Assembly: GCA_017452785.1 (NCBI GenBank)
Contig: JAFTLT010000003.1
Location: 1-64,000 of the forward strand
Origin: Clostridia bacterium
GTDB lineage: Bacteria > Bacillota > Clostridia > Oscillospirales > Acutalibacteraceae
Direction: 5' to 3'
DNA length: 64,000 nt
Each line of letters begins with the position of its first letter. Positions within the stretch are counted from its first letter, which is position 1. The notes beneath the pieces were generated by a model, which was not told the DNA's origin, did no database searches, and worked only from the letters and a program-made list of their open reading frames with translations. Below, piece by piece: positions 1 through 9,783 of the stretch. Both the position numbers and the translations under genes were made by a program.

Positions 1-3000
1 TCAAAGCGGAATTTACCTTCAGAGTCAGACTCGGTTACAAGAACTGCTGTCTCTTCAGTAAACTCGGTGGTACCAGGCTTAAAGAGGCCGAACTTAGCGC
101 CGGCAATGACGTTGCCGTCTTCGTCAAGCTTGAGACCTTCAATGTCACCACGGATATAACGGTTTTCGAGTTTGATTTCCACGACGTCGCCATCTTCCTT
201 GATGGTGATCTGATATGCCTTCTCGTTAAGAACGAAGCCTACGGCAGGTTGGATCTCACGAACCACCCAGGTACCGTAAGGAATATTCTCGAACTTAAAG
301 GTGCCGTCTTCTGCGCTTTCTGTTACCATATACGCATTTTCGCGAGTATACTCATTCTCATCATTGCTGAAGAGTCCGAATACGGCGCCCTTGATTACCT
401 TGCCATCCTCATCAACCTTAAGACCGGAAACAGAACCGTACTTAAGCTCGTTCTTAATGGCTGCACCATTATTGACTGCGAGTTCAATGACCTCTACGGT
501 CTGGTCGCCGTAAGTGAATTCAAAGCCAAACTTCTCATCACTCAAAATATAATGGTCATCGGTGCTGCGCTCCTGGACGTAATAGCTGCCCAAAGGTAAG
601 TCGGTGGAAATAATAGCCTTACCGTTTTCATCAAAGATAATGATTTCGATAAGTCCGCCCTCAGGAATCATCGTACCGTCAGCTGCAACAATGTCAGTCT
701 GGGCATAGAGACCAAAGGTGATGTTCTTGAGTTCAGCATTCATGCCGATGCCGAAGAGCTCGTTCTGCTCAAGGGCTTTCTCCAAACTCACTTTAACTTT
801 CTGGCGTTCGTTGTAGAGATTACCGGAAGTCTCGGTAATAGAAATCTCTTGGCCGGCATACACGAGCTCAACAGTCTGAACTTTTCCGTTCAGTACCATG
901 GAGTGAGGTGCTGTGACTTCCTGGATATCATATTTGCCCAAGTAAAGTTCTTTACTGGTGGCAATTCCGTCAGACCCAGTTGTGATGGTGTCAACAAGCT
1001 CGCCCTTCGAGTAATGCATTACGCCATCGAGGGTGTAAATGTCTTCTGCAGCACGGATCTCAAAGACCGCACCTGCAAGGTTCTTCACTTCGTATACCGG
1101 TTTGTGGATCTGATCGTTCACTACGACAGACTGGAACACCTCACCGGTCTTGGTGATATGGATGACACCTTTCTGCGGCATGTTGGAACGCTTTACGTTC
1201 ACGATAGTCAGACCGCCTTCGTCCGTCGCATTATCTGCAGTAACGTCGAAGTAAACCGGGTCAGAGCTCAGCACGTATCCATAAGGCGCCTTCACCTCAA
1301 CCAGATAGTATCCCTTACCATAACCTAGGGTTTCAGGAGTAATCAGATAGCCATCTTCATTGGTGTAGAAGGTGTCAATTACAGTATGTTCCGGATAAGT
1401 GAATTCCATGGAAACTTTTGTTCCATCCGGATTATAAAGCTGGAATGCAGCACCGGCATACGGAATTGCTAAGCCCGATTCGGCATCAGTCTTCTGGATC
1501 TTCACGTAGCTGGTGAACGGGGCGTTGTTGATAATGAACTGGTGATAAGCTCCATTTTCACTAATAAAGACATCAAAGGGCTTCATTAAATCAAATCCTT
1601 CGGAGCCTTTAACCTGCTTTACAGTATAGATACCATAAGGCAAAAGATCAGTTTCAGCATAGCCCAATTTATTTGTGACGAGGTATGCACGTTCAGTTGC
1701 CTTTGCGTTCTTATAAGAACCTGCAGATTTTAAATAGACCTCGAATTCAGCGCCTGCTTCTTCAGTTTCAATCTGAGTATCACCGTTATCTTTGTGCTTG
1801 AACAAATAGAGACCACCATAGATGATGTTTTCGTAAACATCTTGCTCTACAGTGTTCTTTTCAACGGTATACTGACTTGCATCTACATCAAGCCAGTAAA
1901 TGCTCTCATCGAGCAAGTAACCCTCGGACGGAGAAATCTCACGGATGTTCCATCCTTCGCCACATACATAGTAATCGGTGAGGATGTAACCGTTCTTGTC
2001 CGTGGTATAGGTGTCTACGAGTTCATCGTAGCGATACACACCATATACTGCACCTGCAAGAGTTGCATCGCCCTGAGACTCACCGTAAGGAAATCCAAGT
2101 CTCTCTACGATCTCATCGGAATTCAAGGAGAGAAACATAGGAACAGCACCACCACTGCCATAACGGAGGTCGGCATCAACTTTTAGGATGTCGGCACGCC
2201 ATTTCTTGAGTACGTTGTGGAACTGACGCTCTGTTACCTTATTCCACTCGACAGTAATATTCTGCACCTCAGGAATAACGTAACGGTTTGGGGTATTTAC
2301 TTCGGCAAGCTTATAGTCAATGCCAATTGGCACACGTTCAAATACAGCAACACCTACTTCGTTAGTGGTGGCTGTCATACTGAATTCCTCTCCGTAAACA
2401 GAGGTGCCGGTAAGCTTGAACTTAAGCCCGTTTACAAGTCCGTCTTCAGCGGTCTTGATCACCTTGACACTGCCATACTGACGAAGGTTTGCAATGTCCA
2501 GTGTGACAAGCGGACTGTTGTCATCAATGGTAATATTCCATGTGGCGTCACCATCAGGCTGATAGTTCACAGGTACTTTTGTTTCCTTAACAATGTAGCT
2601 ACCGTAGGTAATCTCACCGGATTTTGCATATCCTTTGGAATCCGTAGGACCGATAACGGCAACTTCTTCGCCATTGTAATCGTAGACAGTGAATTCAGCG
2701 CCGCTAAGGTCTTTACCAGACTCATAATCGGATTTCAAAATCTCGACGTGGCCCTTCTTGAGTTTGTTCGATGCATTGATGGTCGCGAGAGCACCTTTTG
2801 CAGTGTTAATGGTAACTGTCCACTCAGTCTGACCATCTCCCTCATAGTTGAACGGGAAAGTAGTCTCGACTACGCGATAGGTACCATAAGGAATATCTGC
2901 AGATTTTGCATAACCACGGTCATTGGTAGGTCCAATGGTGGTTACTTTGGTACCTGAGGTGTTATAGACGGTAAATACTGCACCGCTAAGAGCACCGTTG

Positions 3001-4079
3001 TTCTCCGAAGCTTTCTTATAAACCTCAATGTTACCTTTTTTCAGCTCGTTCACTGCATTGATGGTAACAACACCATCGTTGGCAGAGCTTACCGTTCGGG
3101 TCCATTCTTTTGTACCTGAATAGGTATAGTCTGTCGGGAACACAGTCTCCACGATTTTGTAAGTACCGTAAGGGATGTCTTCCTGAGTGCATGCATAACC
3201 ACTGGAGTTAGTAGGACCGATGCCAAATTCCTCACCGGTCTCAGTATTGGTGGCGAGGAAGTAAGCACCGCTGAGGTTTTTACCATTCGGATCCTTCTTG
3301 TATACTTCGATCTTACCGGCTTCCTCAACGAACTGAGGTACAACTACCTGTACAACAGCTTCCGGATAATCACCCTTGGACATACCATCAACGGTACTTA
3401 TCTCAGGACCACGGTCGTTACCAACGTGGGTAACAAAATGATTTCCGTTGTATTTACCGGCATAGATGGCAACGTGAGCAATGCTACCGGTTGGAATATG
3501 CTTAAATGTAATAAGCGAACCGATCGGGATTTCTTCACTTGGCTTAAATGAGCTGCCATCGGAATTCTGTGTAAAACTGATTCTACGTGCGGTACCTGCC
3601 TCTACCCAAGCTGTTGCTGCTGTGTTATAAGAACTGGCAGAACGAGGGTTGGAAGGTCTCGCAACACCGCTGGTATCAATTCCTGCAATGTTTGGCATGT
3701 AGTTATAGTACACGTAAGAAACATAACTGGCGCAGCAAAGACCGCTGCTCTCGAACCCGGCAATATCCGGAGCGAGTCCGGTAGCCGTACCGGATTTGGT
3801 TACGGTTTCAGTACCATACTTGGTTAGGCCATACGAGATGTTCGAGCCGTAAGCCGAAGCTCGGGAACCATAGGTTTTGAAGATGGTTCCGTCATTCTTT
3901 TGCGCCTGTACCTTATAACCGGTATACGCAAGCGCATCCAAATAGACATTGTCCAGCATCTCACTCGGGATGTCCGATGCCGGAGCCGCGAATACTGTCG
4001 CCGGGATCATTGAGACGATCATCAACATCGCCAAGAAGATGGACAGCAAACGCGAACTGAGTTTGGTTCTCTGGGTCAT
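1..4079 (-). CDS. Secreted NlpC/P60-CnaB repeat adhesin (3' end outside window)
   Basis: At least 1359 codons are open from ATG 4079 to the left edge; the C terminus, including any LPXTG anchor, is not visible. Residues 1-31 form a signal peptide ending in TVFAA. Residues about 100-230 look like an NlpC/P60 cysteine amidase, with Cys115/Cys116 in GLCCASY, His202 in IAHVAIYAG and a further His near 218. From about residue 255 follow roughly eleven CnaB/SpaA-type isopeptide repeats, each with a GA-x-F-x-hydrophobic-Y core and ending in Y-x-V-x-E. An AAAGGA ribosome site precedes the start. It is probably a cell-wall-bound stalk protein that aids mating contact or colonisation. It is the last visible gene of the transfer operon, separated from the CAP gene by a terminator-like hairpin. 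Confidence 0.85.
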   Translation of the reverse strand, partial: MTQRTKLSSRLLSIFLAMLMIVSMIPATVFAAPASDIPSEMLDNVYLDALAYTGYKVQAQKNDGTIFKTYGSRASAYGSNISYGLTKYGTETVTKSGTATGLAPDIAGFESSGLCCASYVSYVYYNYMPNIAGIDTSGVARPSNPRSASSYNTAATAWVEAGTARRISFTQNSDGSSFKPSEEIPIGSLITFKHIPTGSIAHVAIYAGKYNGNHFVTHVGNDRGPEISTVDGMSKGDYPEAVVQVVVPQFVEEAGKIEVYKKDPNGKNLSGAYFLATNTETGEEFGIGPTNSSGYACTQEDIPYGTYKIVETVFPTDYTYSGTKEWTRTVSSANDGVVTINAVNELKKGNIEVYKKASENNGALSGAVFTVYNTSGTKVTTIGPTNDRGYAKSADIPYGTYRVVETTFPFNYEGDGQTEWTVTINTAKGALATINASNKLKKGHVEILKSDYESGKDLSGAEFTVYDYNGEEVAVIGPTDSKGYAKSGEITYGSYIVKETKVPVNYQPDGDATWNITIDDNSPLVTLDIANLRQYGSVKVIKTAEDGLVNGLKFKLTGTSVYGEEFSMTATTNEVGVAVFERVPIGIDYKLAEVNTPNRYVIPEVQNITVEWNKVTERQFHNVLKKWRADILKVDADLRYGSGGAVPMFLSLNSDEIVERLGFPYGESQGDATLAGAVYGVYRYDELVDTYTTDKNGYILTDYYVCGEGWNIREISPSEGYLLDESIYWLDVDASQYTVEKNTVEQDVYENIIYGGLYLFKHKDNGDTQIETEEAGAEFEVYLKSAGSYKNAKATERAYLVTNKLGYAETDLLPYGIYTVKQVKGSEGFDLMKPFDVFISENGAYHQFIINNAPFTSYVKIQKTDAESGLAIPYAGAAFQLYNPDGTKVSMEFTYPEHTVIDTFYTNEDGYLITPETLGYGKGYYLVEVKAPYGYVLSSDPVYFDVTADNATDEGGLTIVNVKRSNMPQKGVIHITKTGEVFQSVVVNDQIHKPVYEVKNLAGAVFEIRAAEDIYTLDGVMHYSKGELVDTITTGSDGIATSKELYLGKYDIQEVTAPHSMVLNGKVQTVELVYAGQEISITETSGNLYNERQKVKVSLEKALEQNELFGIGMNAELKNITFGLYAQTDIVAADGTMIPEGGLIEIIIFDENGKAIISTDLPLGSYYVQERSTDDHYILSDEKFGFEFTYGDQTVEVIELAVNNGAAIKNELKYGSVSGLKVDEDGKVIKGAVFGLFSNDENEYTRENAYMVTESAEDGTFKFENIPYGTWVVREIQPAVGFVLNEKAYQITIKEDGDVVEIKLENRYIRGDIEGLKLDEDGNVIAGAKFGLFKPGTTEFTEETAVLVTESDSEGKFRF

Positions 4080-4110
4080 AACTTTTCAATCCTTTCTGAA
4101 TTTTGATATG

Positions 4111-4142
4111 AAAAGAGCCCCAACGCTTTCGCATTGAGGCTT
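4111..4142 (-). terminator. Terminator-like hairpin between CAP gene and adhesin
   Basis: Read on the minus strand, AGCCTCAA and TTGGGGCT pair around a short GCG-AAA-GC apex and are followed by CTTTTC. It lies just after the stop of the CAP lipoprotein and 30 bases before the adhesin start, so it may reduce read-through into the adhesin. The stem has one mismatch and the T-tract is short. Confidence 0.55.
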
Positions 4143-4158
4143 CAATTCCTAAATGGGT

Positions 4159-5088
4159 TTAATATTCATCTGTGTTTTCGGATGCCACTGTGATGGCACA
4201 GTACCACATATCACTCTCATAGGTGACACCAACTGCAATGTAACAATACTGAGAATCGCCGATATAGTTCCAATGATTCTGGCTGTTCTTCACCAGCGTT
4301 GCCAGTTTCATTGCCACCTCATCAATGGTGCCTACGTAACCGGCTTTGGCAATGGCTTCGCGGGCATTAGCTCTGTAATAAGGCTGTCCGCTGCCGCCAA
4401 ACACGCTTGGATCTACGTATTCTCCATACTGGAGTGCAGTTGCTGCAGCACGCTGATCTGCAGTGCTATGCGCAAAATTGGAAACCAACTGTCGGCTTCT
4501 ATACTGAGCGTATTCTGTCAGACCCGAAAGTCTTGTAGCAGGGCTCGAACGGTACTGGTTGATATACTCCAGAACACGCTGGGCTACTGCTGCAGTGTCA
4601 TTCTTACCTGCGCGAGGTTCTGTGGGAACAGTCTCTGCAGGAGGATTTGTCGTCTCGGGTTCTTTCTGAGTAGGTTCAGTCTGTGGTTTTGTGGTCTCTG
4701 TTGGTTTAGTCGTCTCAGTGGGCTTTGAACTCTCTGAAGAATTGTCATCACCAGATGACTGCGAAGGAAGGGTTTCCTTTGGAGTATCGCTAGACTCAGT
4801 TACTTTGGTTGTCCCTTCGGGCTTTCCGGTACCCGGGTCGCTCTTTTCCCGATCCTTGCCATCTCGGTCTGACACAGATGTCGCATCAGAGGCGTCTTCA
4901 GAGCCCTCTTCCGCGGAATTCTCATCTTTCAGGTAGTCTCCCGTTCCAGTCTGAGAGACAGAGCTTGTATATGAACTATCCGGGATATCACTCCCGGAAG
5001 GTGAAGAATTCCCAGATGAGTCTGGTGTGGAGCAACCTGCAAGAAGCAGGATGCCAATCGTTAATATAATCGCTAAAAGCTTTTTCAT
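4159..5088 (-). CDS. CAP/SCP-domain lipoprotein
   Basis: 309 residues. Residues 1-19 are a lipoprotein signal with lipobox LLAGC and Cys19 as the acylation site. Residues about 20-170 are a low-complexity linker rich in Ser, Thr, Pro and Asp, including repeated PTETTK units; such linkers span the cell wall. The last 140 residues match the CAP (SCP/PR1) fold: INQYR near its start, then a Y-x-x-R-S-R-Q stretch, FAHS, and a C-terminal block with HWNYIG and VGVTY. Proteins of this type are surface-exposed; their activity is mostly unknown. GGAGG lies nine bases before the ATG. It sits in the ICE operon between the YbjN-like gene and the adhesin, so it is probably surface cargo. Confidence 0.75.
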   Translation of the reverse strand: MKKLLAIILTIGILLLAGCSTPDSSGNSSPSGSDIPDSSYTSSVSQTGTGDYLKDENSAEEGSEDASDATSVSDRDGKDREKSDPGTGKPEGTTKVTESSDTPKETLPSQSSGDDNSSESSKPTETTKPTETTKPQTEPTQKEPETTNPPAETVPTEPRAGKNDTAAVAQRVLEYINQYRSSPATRLSGLTEYAQYRSRQLVSNFAHSTADQRAAATALQYGEYVDPSVFGGSGQPYYRANAREAIAKAGYVGTIDEVAMKLATLVKNSQNHWNYIGDSQYCYIAVGVTYESDMWYCAITVASENTDEY

Positions 5089-5150
5089 GATGCATTGCCT
5101 CCAATCAGTCTTTTACTTACATTACACGACTGAGTCTGGAGAAATACAAC

Positions 5151-5564
5151 TTAACAGGCAAGCTTTAGGAACCCACGGTTTGCTTCGTCTACGCAGCGAT
5201 TGAGAATCTCAAAAAATCTTTCTGCGTTCAGTTCCGTATCAAGCCAGTGGGTTGCACGGTAAGAATAACAGCCGACCTCGTCATTGATGGCGTGGCTTCC
5301 AAGGATGCTCCTCAGGTTCAGCTCATTGGCGATTTTCTGCTGTTTGGCAGAGTTGGGTTTGGTGATTGCCTTTGCCAGACAGAACACCATCAGCGGGTGC
5401 AGCTCGGAAAAGGAAATCTGCAGGTAGTAATCTCTGTACCCACACATAATAGATGTCTCGTCTTCTGCATCGATCTGCAGCTGCTCGACAACCATAGCAC
5501 GAGTATGATCTGCGATTTCTTTGCGCCGCATCTGCTCGGTTTGAGTCAGATTGCACTGGGTCAT
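5151..5564 (-). CDS. YbjN-like small ICE protein
   Basis: 137 residues, soluble, no signal or membrane segment. The C-terminal half has the pattern of the YbjN/type III secretion chaperone-like fold: an aromatic and hydrophobic strand region (CYSYRATHWL) followed by an amphipathic helix (AERFFEILNRCVDEANR). AAGGAG precedes the ATG. The gene lies 27 bases after the S1-domain gene and before the CAP gene, inside the conjugation operon. A chaperone-like role for the secretion apparatus or the surface proteins is possible but is inference from fold resemblance only. Confidence 0.55.
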   Translation of the reverse strand: MTQCNLTQTEQMRRKEIADHTRAMVVEQLQIDAEDETSIMCGYRDYYLQISFSELHPLMVFCLAKAITKPNSAKQQKIANELNLRSILGSHAINDEVGCYSYRATHWLDTELNAERFFEILNRCVDEANRGFLKLAC

Positions 5565-5591
5565 AATTTATCTCCTTTCTTCAAAATCAAA

Positions 5592-6755
5592 TCAGTAGGA
5601 TGTGGTAGTGTGTGTAATAGCACCCCACATGCGATTGGACGAACGGTTGATGCCGACAATACGGACGGTTACGCGTGAACCGATCGGCGGACGGCCGCGT
5701 CTCGGATACTCACATAGACAATCAATGCCTCCATCCATTGCGACGAAAACACCGTTCTCATCTACCATACTGACAGTGCCTACATACAGGTTTCCTTCTA
5801 CGTACCTCTTGAGAGCCTTTTCATACGGATTTTCCTTGGCACGTTTGACAGATGCTTTGACCTTGATGTTGTCTCTGTCGCTGCGATCAATCTCCATGAT
5901 CCTTACGATCACGTTTTGACCTGTGTGGAAATACTCGGATGCATCCATCCAGCGCTGGTAGCTCAGCTCTCTCATAGAGATGTATACCTCCACACCGAAC
6001 AGGTCAACAAAGATTCCTGCTTTGATGACGGAAGTGACTCTGCCTTCAGCAAGAATTCCTTCGTAAAGAAGATTATTTCCGTCTCGGTCTCGTGTAAGGT
6101 AATATTGCTTCTGGCGGGCCCTCATTGCGTCGAGACGGGAAGCAACAGCCAACCCGGTTTGAGAATCAATACCTTTGACAATATAGTCTACCTCAGCACC
6201 GAGACGCTTGGTAAGCATATATCGGTGGATGGCAGACGGCTCCCGACCCCTGTAATCGTTTGGCGGAATGATGGCTTCCTTTGCGGGTATGATGATCTTG
6301 AAATCACCATGATATAGAACCACCACATAGTCCTCAGATGTCCTTTCAACACCTTGAATTACACCAGTGAGAATTCTGCCCGCCTTATAGGACTCCAGCA
6401 AATCGAGCAGATGATCTTTTGCTTTATCAGACTCGGTTTGCGCTGTTCGACGTTCGCCGATCGAAACAACCGGTTCAGCGCTTTGTACAGACTGAACAGA
6501 AGCTTTGCTTCTTTGGGTTCTTTTGACGCCGGTCTTCTCCGCTTCCTGATCTACTGTATCAGACTGGGATTCCTTGGGTGTCGCCTTTCTTGTTCGGCGA
6601 GGCTTCTTTTCAGATTGTGCCGCCGGTTCAGAGGCAATCTCTCCGGATGCAACGGTTTCAACCGGCTCAGCAGTTACCGGAACTTCTCCGGTTTGCTCGC
6701 CCTGTAGGGTGCTTTCCAGTTCCTCGGCAGGGACTTTTGTTTTCTTTGATGCCAT
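5592..6755 (-). CDS. S1-domain RNA-binding-like ICE protein
   Basis: 387 residues. The first 120 residues are charged, rich in Glu, Lys, Thr and Ser, and probably disordered. Around residues 225-305 is a good S1 (OB-fold) domain (EGRVTSVIKAGIFVDLFGVE, then ISMRELSY), and a second degenerate S1-like repeat follows from about 320 (VGTVSMVDENGVFVAMDGG). Ribosomal-protein-S1-like genes are common next to VirD4 in clostridial ICEs; the role is not established, with RNA or single-strand DNA binding possible. AAGGAGG lies upstream of the ATG. It starts 18 bases after the VirD4 stop, so it is cotranscribed. Confidence 0.75.
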   Translation of the reverse strand: MASKKTKVPAEELESTLQGEQTGEVPVTAEPVETVASGEIASEPAAQSEKKPRRTRKATPKESQSDTVDQEAEKTGVKRTQRSKASVQSVQSAEPVVSIGERRTAQTESDKAKDHLLDLLESYKAGRILTGVIQGVERTSEDYVVVLYHGDFKIIIPAKEAIIPPNDYRGREPSAIHRYMLTKRLGAEVDYIVKGIDSQTGLAVASRLDAMRARQKQYYLTRDRDGNNLLYEGILAEGRVTSVIKAGIFVDLFGVEVYISMRELSYQRWMDASEYFHTGQNVIVRIMEIDRSDRDNIKVKASVKRAKENPYEKALKRYVEGNLYVGTVSMVDENGVFVAMDGGIDCLCEYPRRGRPPIGSRVTVRIVGINRSSNRMWGAITHTTTSY

Positions 6756-6773
6756 GGTAGTTAACCTCCTTCA

Positions 6774-8639
6774 TTAAAACTCAGTCGGCGGCTGCGCCGA
6801 ACTATATAGATTTTTCTTACGCGATGGCTTTTTCTCCGGTTTTACCTCCGGAGCAGGTTCAGTATGAGGAGAAATATCCTCATATACAGTTGTTGGTCTA
6901 TAGTCAAGAATAGAACTCTGGACAATATGCCGTGACATCGGGTGTTTTGTAAAGTCGAGCTTATCAAGCTTCAACACGTTATGACCTCGAATGATGCACA
7001 GCATTTCTTCGTTCGGTAATCTCAGAACTTCGTCCGGAGTAAGGAGTCGGCGCCTGCCATGTCCCTCCATACTGCGATACTGCGGTATGACCTGTGCCAA
7101 TGCCAAGGTTTGTCGCACTGTCATTGTGGATTTGACCTGCACCGACATATCACCCGATCGAGCAGAGAAGAACTCCGCGGATACGTCATCTGAACAACCC
7201 ATCATCAGTTGGATATCACAGTTGCCGATGATTTCGGACCATAGATTCTTCGGATATCGGTTCTGCAACTGACCCAAGCTCTGAACTGCCAGCATTACTC
7301 GAATATCTCTGGATCTGACAACCGAAAGCGAACGTGCAAAGTCGGAACCGTCTTCTGCACCTCCGATGCGGCCAACATTATTAAACTCATCTAAGATCAG
7401 GTTAACAGGAACAGGGCACCGTCCCCCGGGTTGTACATCGGCAAATCGGCTGAGCTTGATGAACATACAGCTGAAGAACAGTGACGACAAAAATGACATT
7501 GTTGCATCTTGGTCGCTGAGTATAATGTAGTACACACATTTCTTTTTCGCCGGTGCTACCAAATCTATATCCGAACTGCTGGTAATGCGTTGGACTGCTT
7601 TGTTTTGCAGCACTTGAAGTCTCGTACCCAGACCAAGTATGATACCGGACTTAACGGTATCACTGGACTGGGAGAATAAATTAAACGGAGCTCTTGCCGG
7701 ATGGTCAAGCGGTAGTTTATTGAACTTCGCTATTAACTGACCCTCAGTATTCTGGGTAAGCATCTGGTAAACCTGACTCAGATTTTTCTGATTCGGATTC
7801 AGCTTCTTATCCTGGTCAACCATCAGGATAAGTGCCTTAAGCAGGTTGCCTTCACCGTTGTCCCAGAAGTGATCTCCCTTACCGGAACTGGTATTGCCGA
7901 TGATGACATTGGTCAGCACCTGTGCCATCAGGGTGTCTCCATTTAAGTCTGACATACAGTTCCAGGAATCTCCGTGCTCAGGGTTCACGAGATTGAATAC
8001 CTTCACCTCATAACCTGCGTTGCGGAACAGTTCCACCGTGTCAGTGTACATTTCGGATTTACTGTCCGTTAAAATAGCAGATTCGCCACGGCGAATAATC
8101 TGGAACAATGCGTTACGGATAATAGCTCGGGATTTCATGGTACCTGATGCACCGAAGATGGCAATGTGTCGGTTCAGTCTGGTATCCTTTGGCATACAAA
8201 CGGCTTTGCCTTTGTACTCACCAAGGATTGTACCTTCCGCTTGACCAATCGGTGTCACCTCAAGGACCTCATTCATCTCTTTTTCATCCATCCAGGATGC
8301 GGTACCGTAGATTCCGCTGTCACTTTTAGTAAAGCCACGCGGGTCTCGTTGCTTGCCGTCAAATCGATTGTAAAGCTTGTATACAACGAAAACCGCTGCA
8401 CCGATCAGTATCATACCGACAATAGCTTTGATACCGTTGGCTGTGAATGCCATTGGAATACACACCAAAGGATTCATATTTACCGGTTTCATCATTGCCT
8501 GACCGGTAAGTCCACCGGTGTTCATCCACACAGAGTAGTTACTGAGCACCTGGCTCATCATTCCGCCCAGATACAGAACAGCAAAGGTGCCGAGTACCGC
8601 TGCCAGTATGATACCGATAAGTCTTCTCTTATCTTTCAA
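6774..8639 (-). CDS. virD4: VirD4/TraG-family type IV coupling protein
   Basis: 621 residues. Two N-terminal membrane segments (about 8-30 and 66-88) are followed by a cytoplasmic ATPase: Walker A GASGTMKS at 163-170 and Walker B LILDEF near 395. This protein links the relaxase-DNA complex to the secretion channel and energises DNA transfer at the membrane. The start is TTG 8639; GGAGG lies seven bases upstream and no better codon keeps the first membrane helix. It overlaps the stop of the upstream gene by 11 bases, implying translational coupling. The charged C-terminal tail (EKKPSRKKN) is typical of a docking region. Residue length and domain order fit the family. Confidence 0.93.
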   Translation of the reverse strand: MKDKRRLIGIILAAVLGTFAVLYLGGMMSQVLSNYSVWMNTGGLTGQAMMKPVNMNPLVCIPMAFTANGIKAIVGMILIGAAVFVVYKLYNRFDGKQRDPRGFTKSDSGIYGTASWMDEKEMNEVLEVTPIGQAEGTILGEYKGKAVCMPKDTRLNRHIAIFGASGTMKSRAIIRNALFQIIRRGESAILTDSKSEMYTDTVELFRNAGYEVKVFNLVNPEHGDSWNCMSDLNGDTLMAQVLTNVIIGNTSSGKGDHFWDNGEGNLLKALILMVDQDKKLNPNQKNLSQVYQMLTQNTEGQLIAKFNKLPLDHPARAPFNLFSQSSDTVKSGIILGLGTRLQVLQNKAVQRITSSSDIDLVAPAKKKCVYYIILSDQDATMSFLSSLFFSCMFIKLSRFADVQPGGRCPVPVNLILDEFNNVGRIGGAEDGSDFARSLSVVRSRDIRVMLAVQSLGQLQNRYPKNLWSEIIGNCDIQLMMGCSDDVSAEFFSARSGDMSVQVKSTMTVRQTLALAQVIPQYRSMEGHGRRRLLTPDEVLRLPNEEMLCIIRGHNVLKLDKLDFTKHPMSRHIVQSSILDYRPTTVYEDISPHTEPAPEVKPEKKPSRKKNLYSSAQPPTEF

Positions 8640-9783
8640 ACAAATTCCTCCGTTCCGGGCCGAGTTCCTCTTCTACCGTGTTTATGTCGATCAATTTTAT
8701 TTCGACACGTTGGCCCAAGTATTCACGGAGAAAAGCAACCTGGTATGGAAAGCACAGGACGACTACGTCTCGTTCTTTCACATCAAGTGCTTCACTAAGA
8801 CGAATCAATCTGGCAATATCACCATCCAGGTAAGAATATATATAGACGTCGTCAACGACGGCATCGTATTCAAAAAGCCCTCGATTATAGGATCTGTCTT
8901 CGGGCTCGAAAAGAAGACCCAGTATTTTTTCCTTCCAGTCTGGAACTGTGATGAAGCTCAATTGCCTCATACCATCTTCGTTCATTGGAATAAAATAAAT
9001 GTGGTTATATATTGAGTCAAATCTGAACTCATGCTTCTCGGATTTGTCCGACTCCATTATGGTATTCAAGGCAACTGTCCCGGATTGACCTACAAGAATA
9101 GCGGAATCCACTCGGGATATCCTTGAATTCATATTGGCCAGCTCTTGCAATGAGTCACGCGCCTTAAACTCACCCTTACCCGACCATCTCATTGCAGCAT
9201 CACGCGTATTGTACATGGCATAGCAAGCGTCACCTGCAAATAAGGCCCCGACCATTCTGGTGAAACTCGTCTTGCTCATCTCATCCTCGCTGAGTCTCTT
9301 AAGGTCTTTTGCGGGATACATAACGGCTTCGCTGGGTATGACAGAAAGAAAGTCATTGTTTTGAAGTTCAGGTAACCGATATGGTCTTGCTTCGATACCG
9401 GTTCGCATACACAAAGCAGCAACCTCTGCGATGCGATGATTTCGTTCCCGGTGTGACTTGTCTCCGGAGAAACGATGGTTTCTGAACGCATCAAGGTAAT
9501 ACTGCTTGGTCTTGGGTTCAATCCATTCCAGTATTGGAAGAGCAGCTTTGTATAGGCGGATGGTTTTCTTGTTTCCTTTTCCCGACACACTCAGGAGTCG
9601 GCATGTCATGGTGGTGCCGTTCTGAGTATGGAGAAAGGTTTGCGGGCGAGTCAGTTGATTGATGAGTATCTTGTAGGCATCTTTGTTACCGAGCAGTTGG
9701 CGTGAACGATGTGGATACTCACCGACGAATGACAGAAGTGTAATGAGCTGCCAGACCTGACTGCCGGGGATGAAGTGAATCAT
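8629..9783 (-). CDS. ICE protein of unknown function upstream of virD4
   Basis: 384 residues from ATG 9783 (a TTG at 9843 would add 20 residues but has no ribosome site). No signal or membrane segment. The N-terminal 90 residues could form a winged helix (VWQLITLLSFVGEYPHRSRQ), and the middle has a charged stretch with HRERNHRIAEVAALC. This layout recalls replication-relaxation/winged-helix proteins of mobile elements, but I do not recognise a family firmly. It ends inside virD4, with which it is probably translationally coupled. The ATG overlaps the TGA of a short upstream reading frame as TGATG. Confidence 0.7.
   Translation of the reverse strand: MIHFIPGSQVWQLITLLSFVGEYPHRSRQLLGNKDAYKILINQLTRPQTFLHTQNGTTMTCRLLSVSGKGNKKTIRLYKAALPILEWIEPKTKQYYLDAFRNHRFSGDKSHRERNHRIAEVAALCMRTGIEARPYRLPELQNNDFLSVIPSEAVMYPAKDLKRLSEDEMSKTSFTRMVGALFAGDACYAMYNTRDAAMRWSGKGEFKARDSLQELANMNSRISRVDSAILVGQSGTVALNTIMESDKSEKHEFRFDSIYNHIYFIPMNEDGMRQLSFITVPDWKEKILGLLFEPEDRSYNRGLFEYDAVVDDVYIYSYLDGDIARLIRLSEALDVKERDVVVLCFPYQVAFLREYLGQRVEIKLIDINTVEEELGPERRNLFER

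Noticed and set aside
249-3784. Plus-strand open frames of 65-246 codons over the adhesin region
   Set aside because: They are antisense to one long minus-strand frame with signal peptide, NlpC/P60 and CnaB repeats, and have no ribosome sites or recognisable products.
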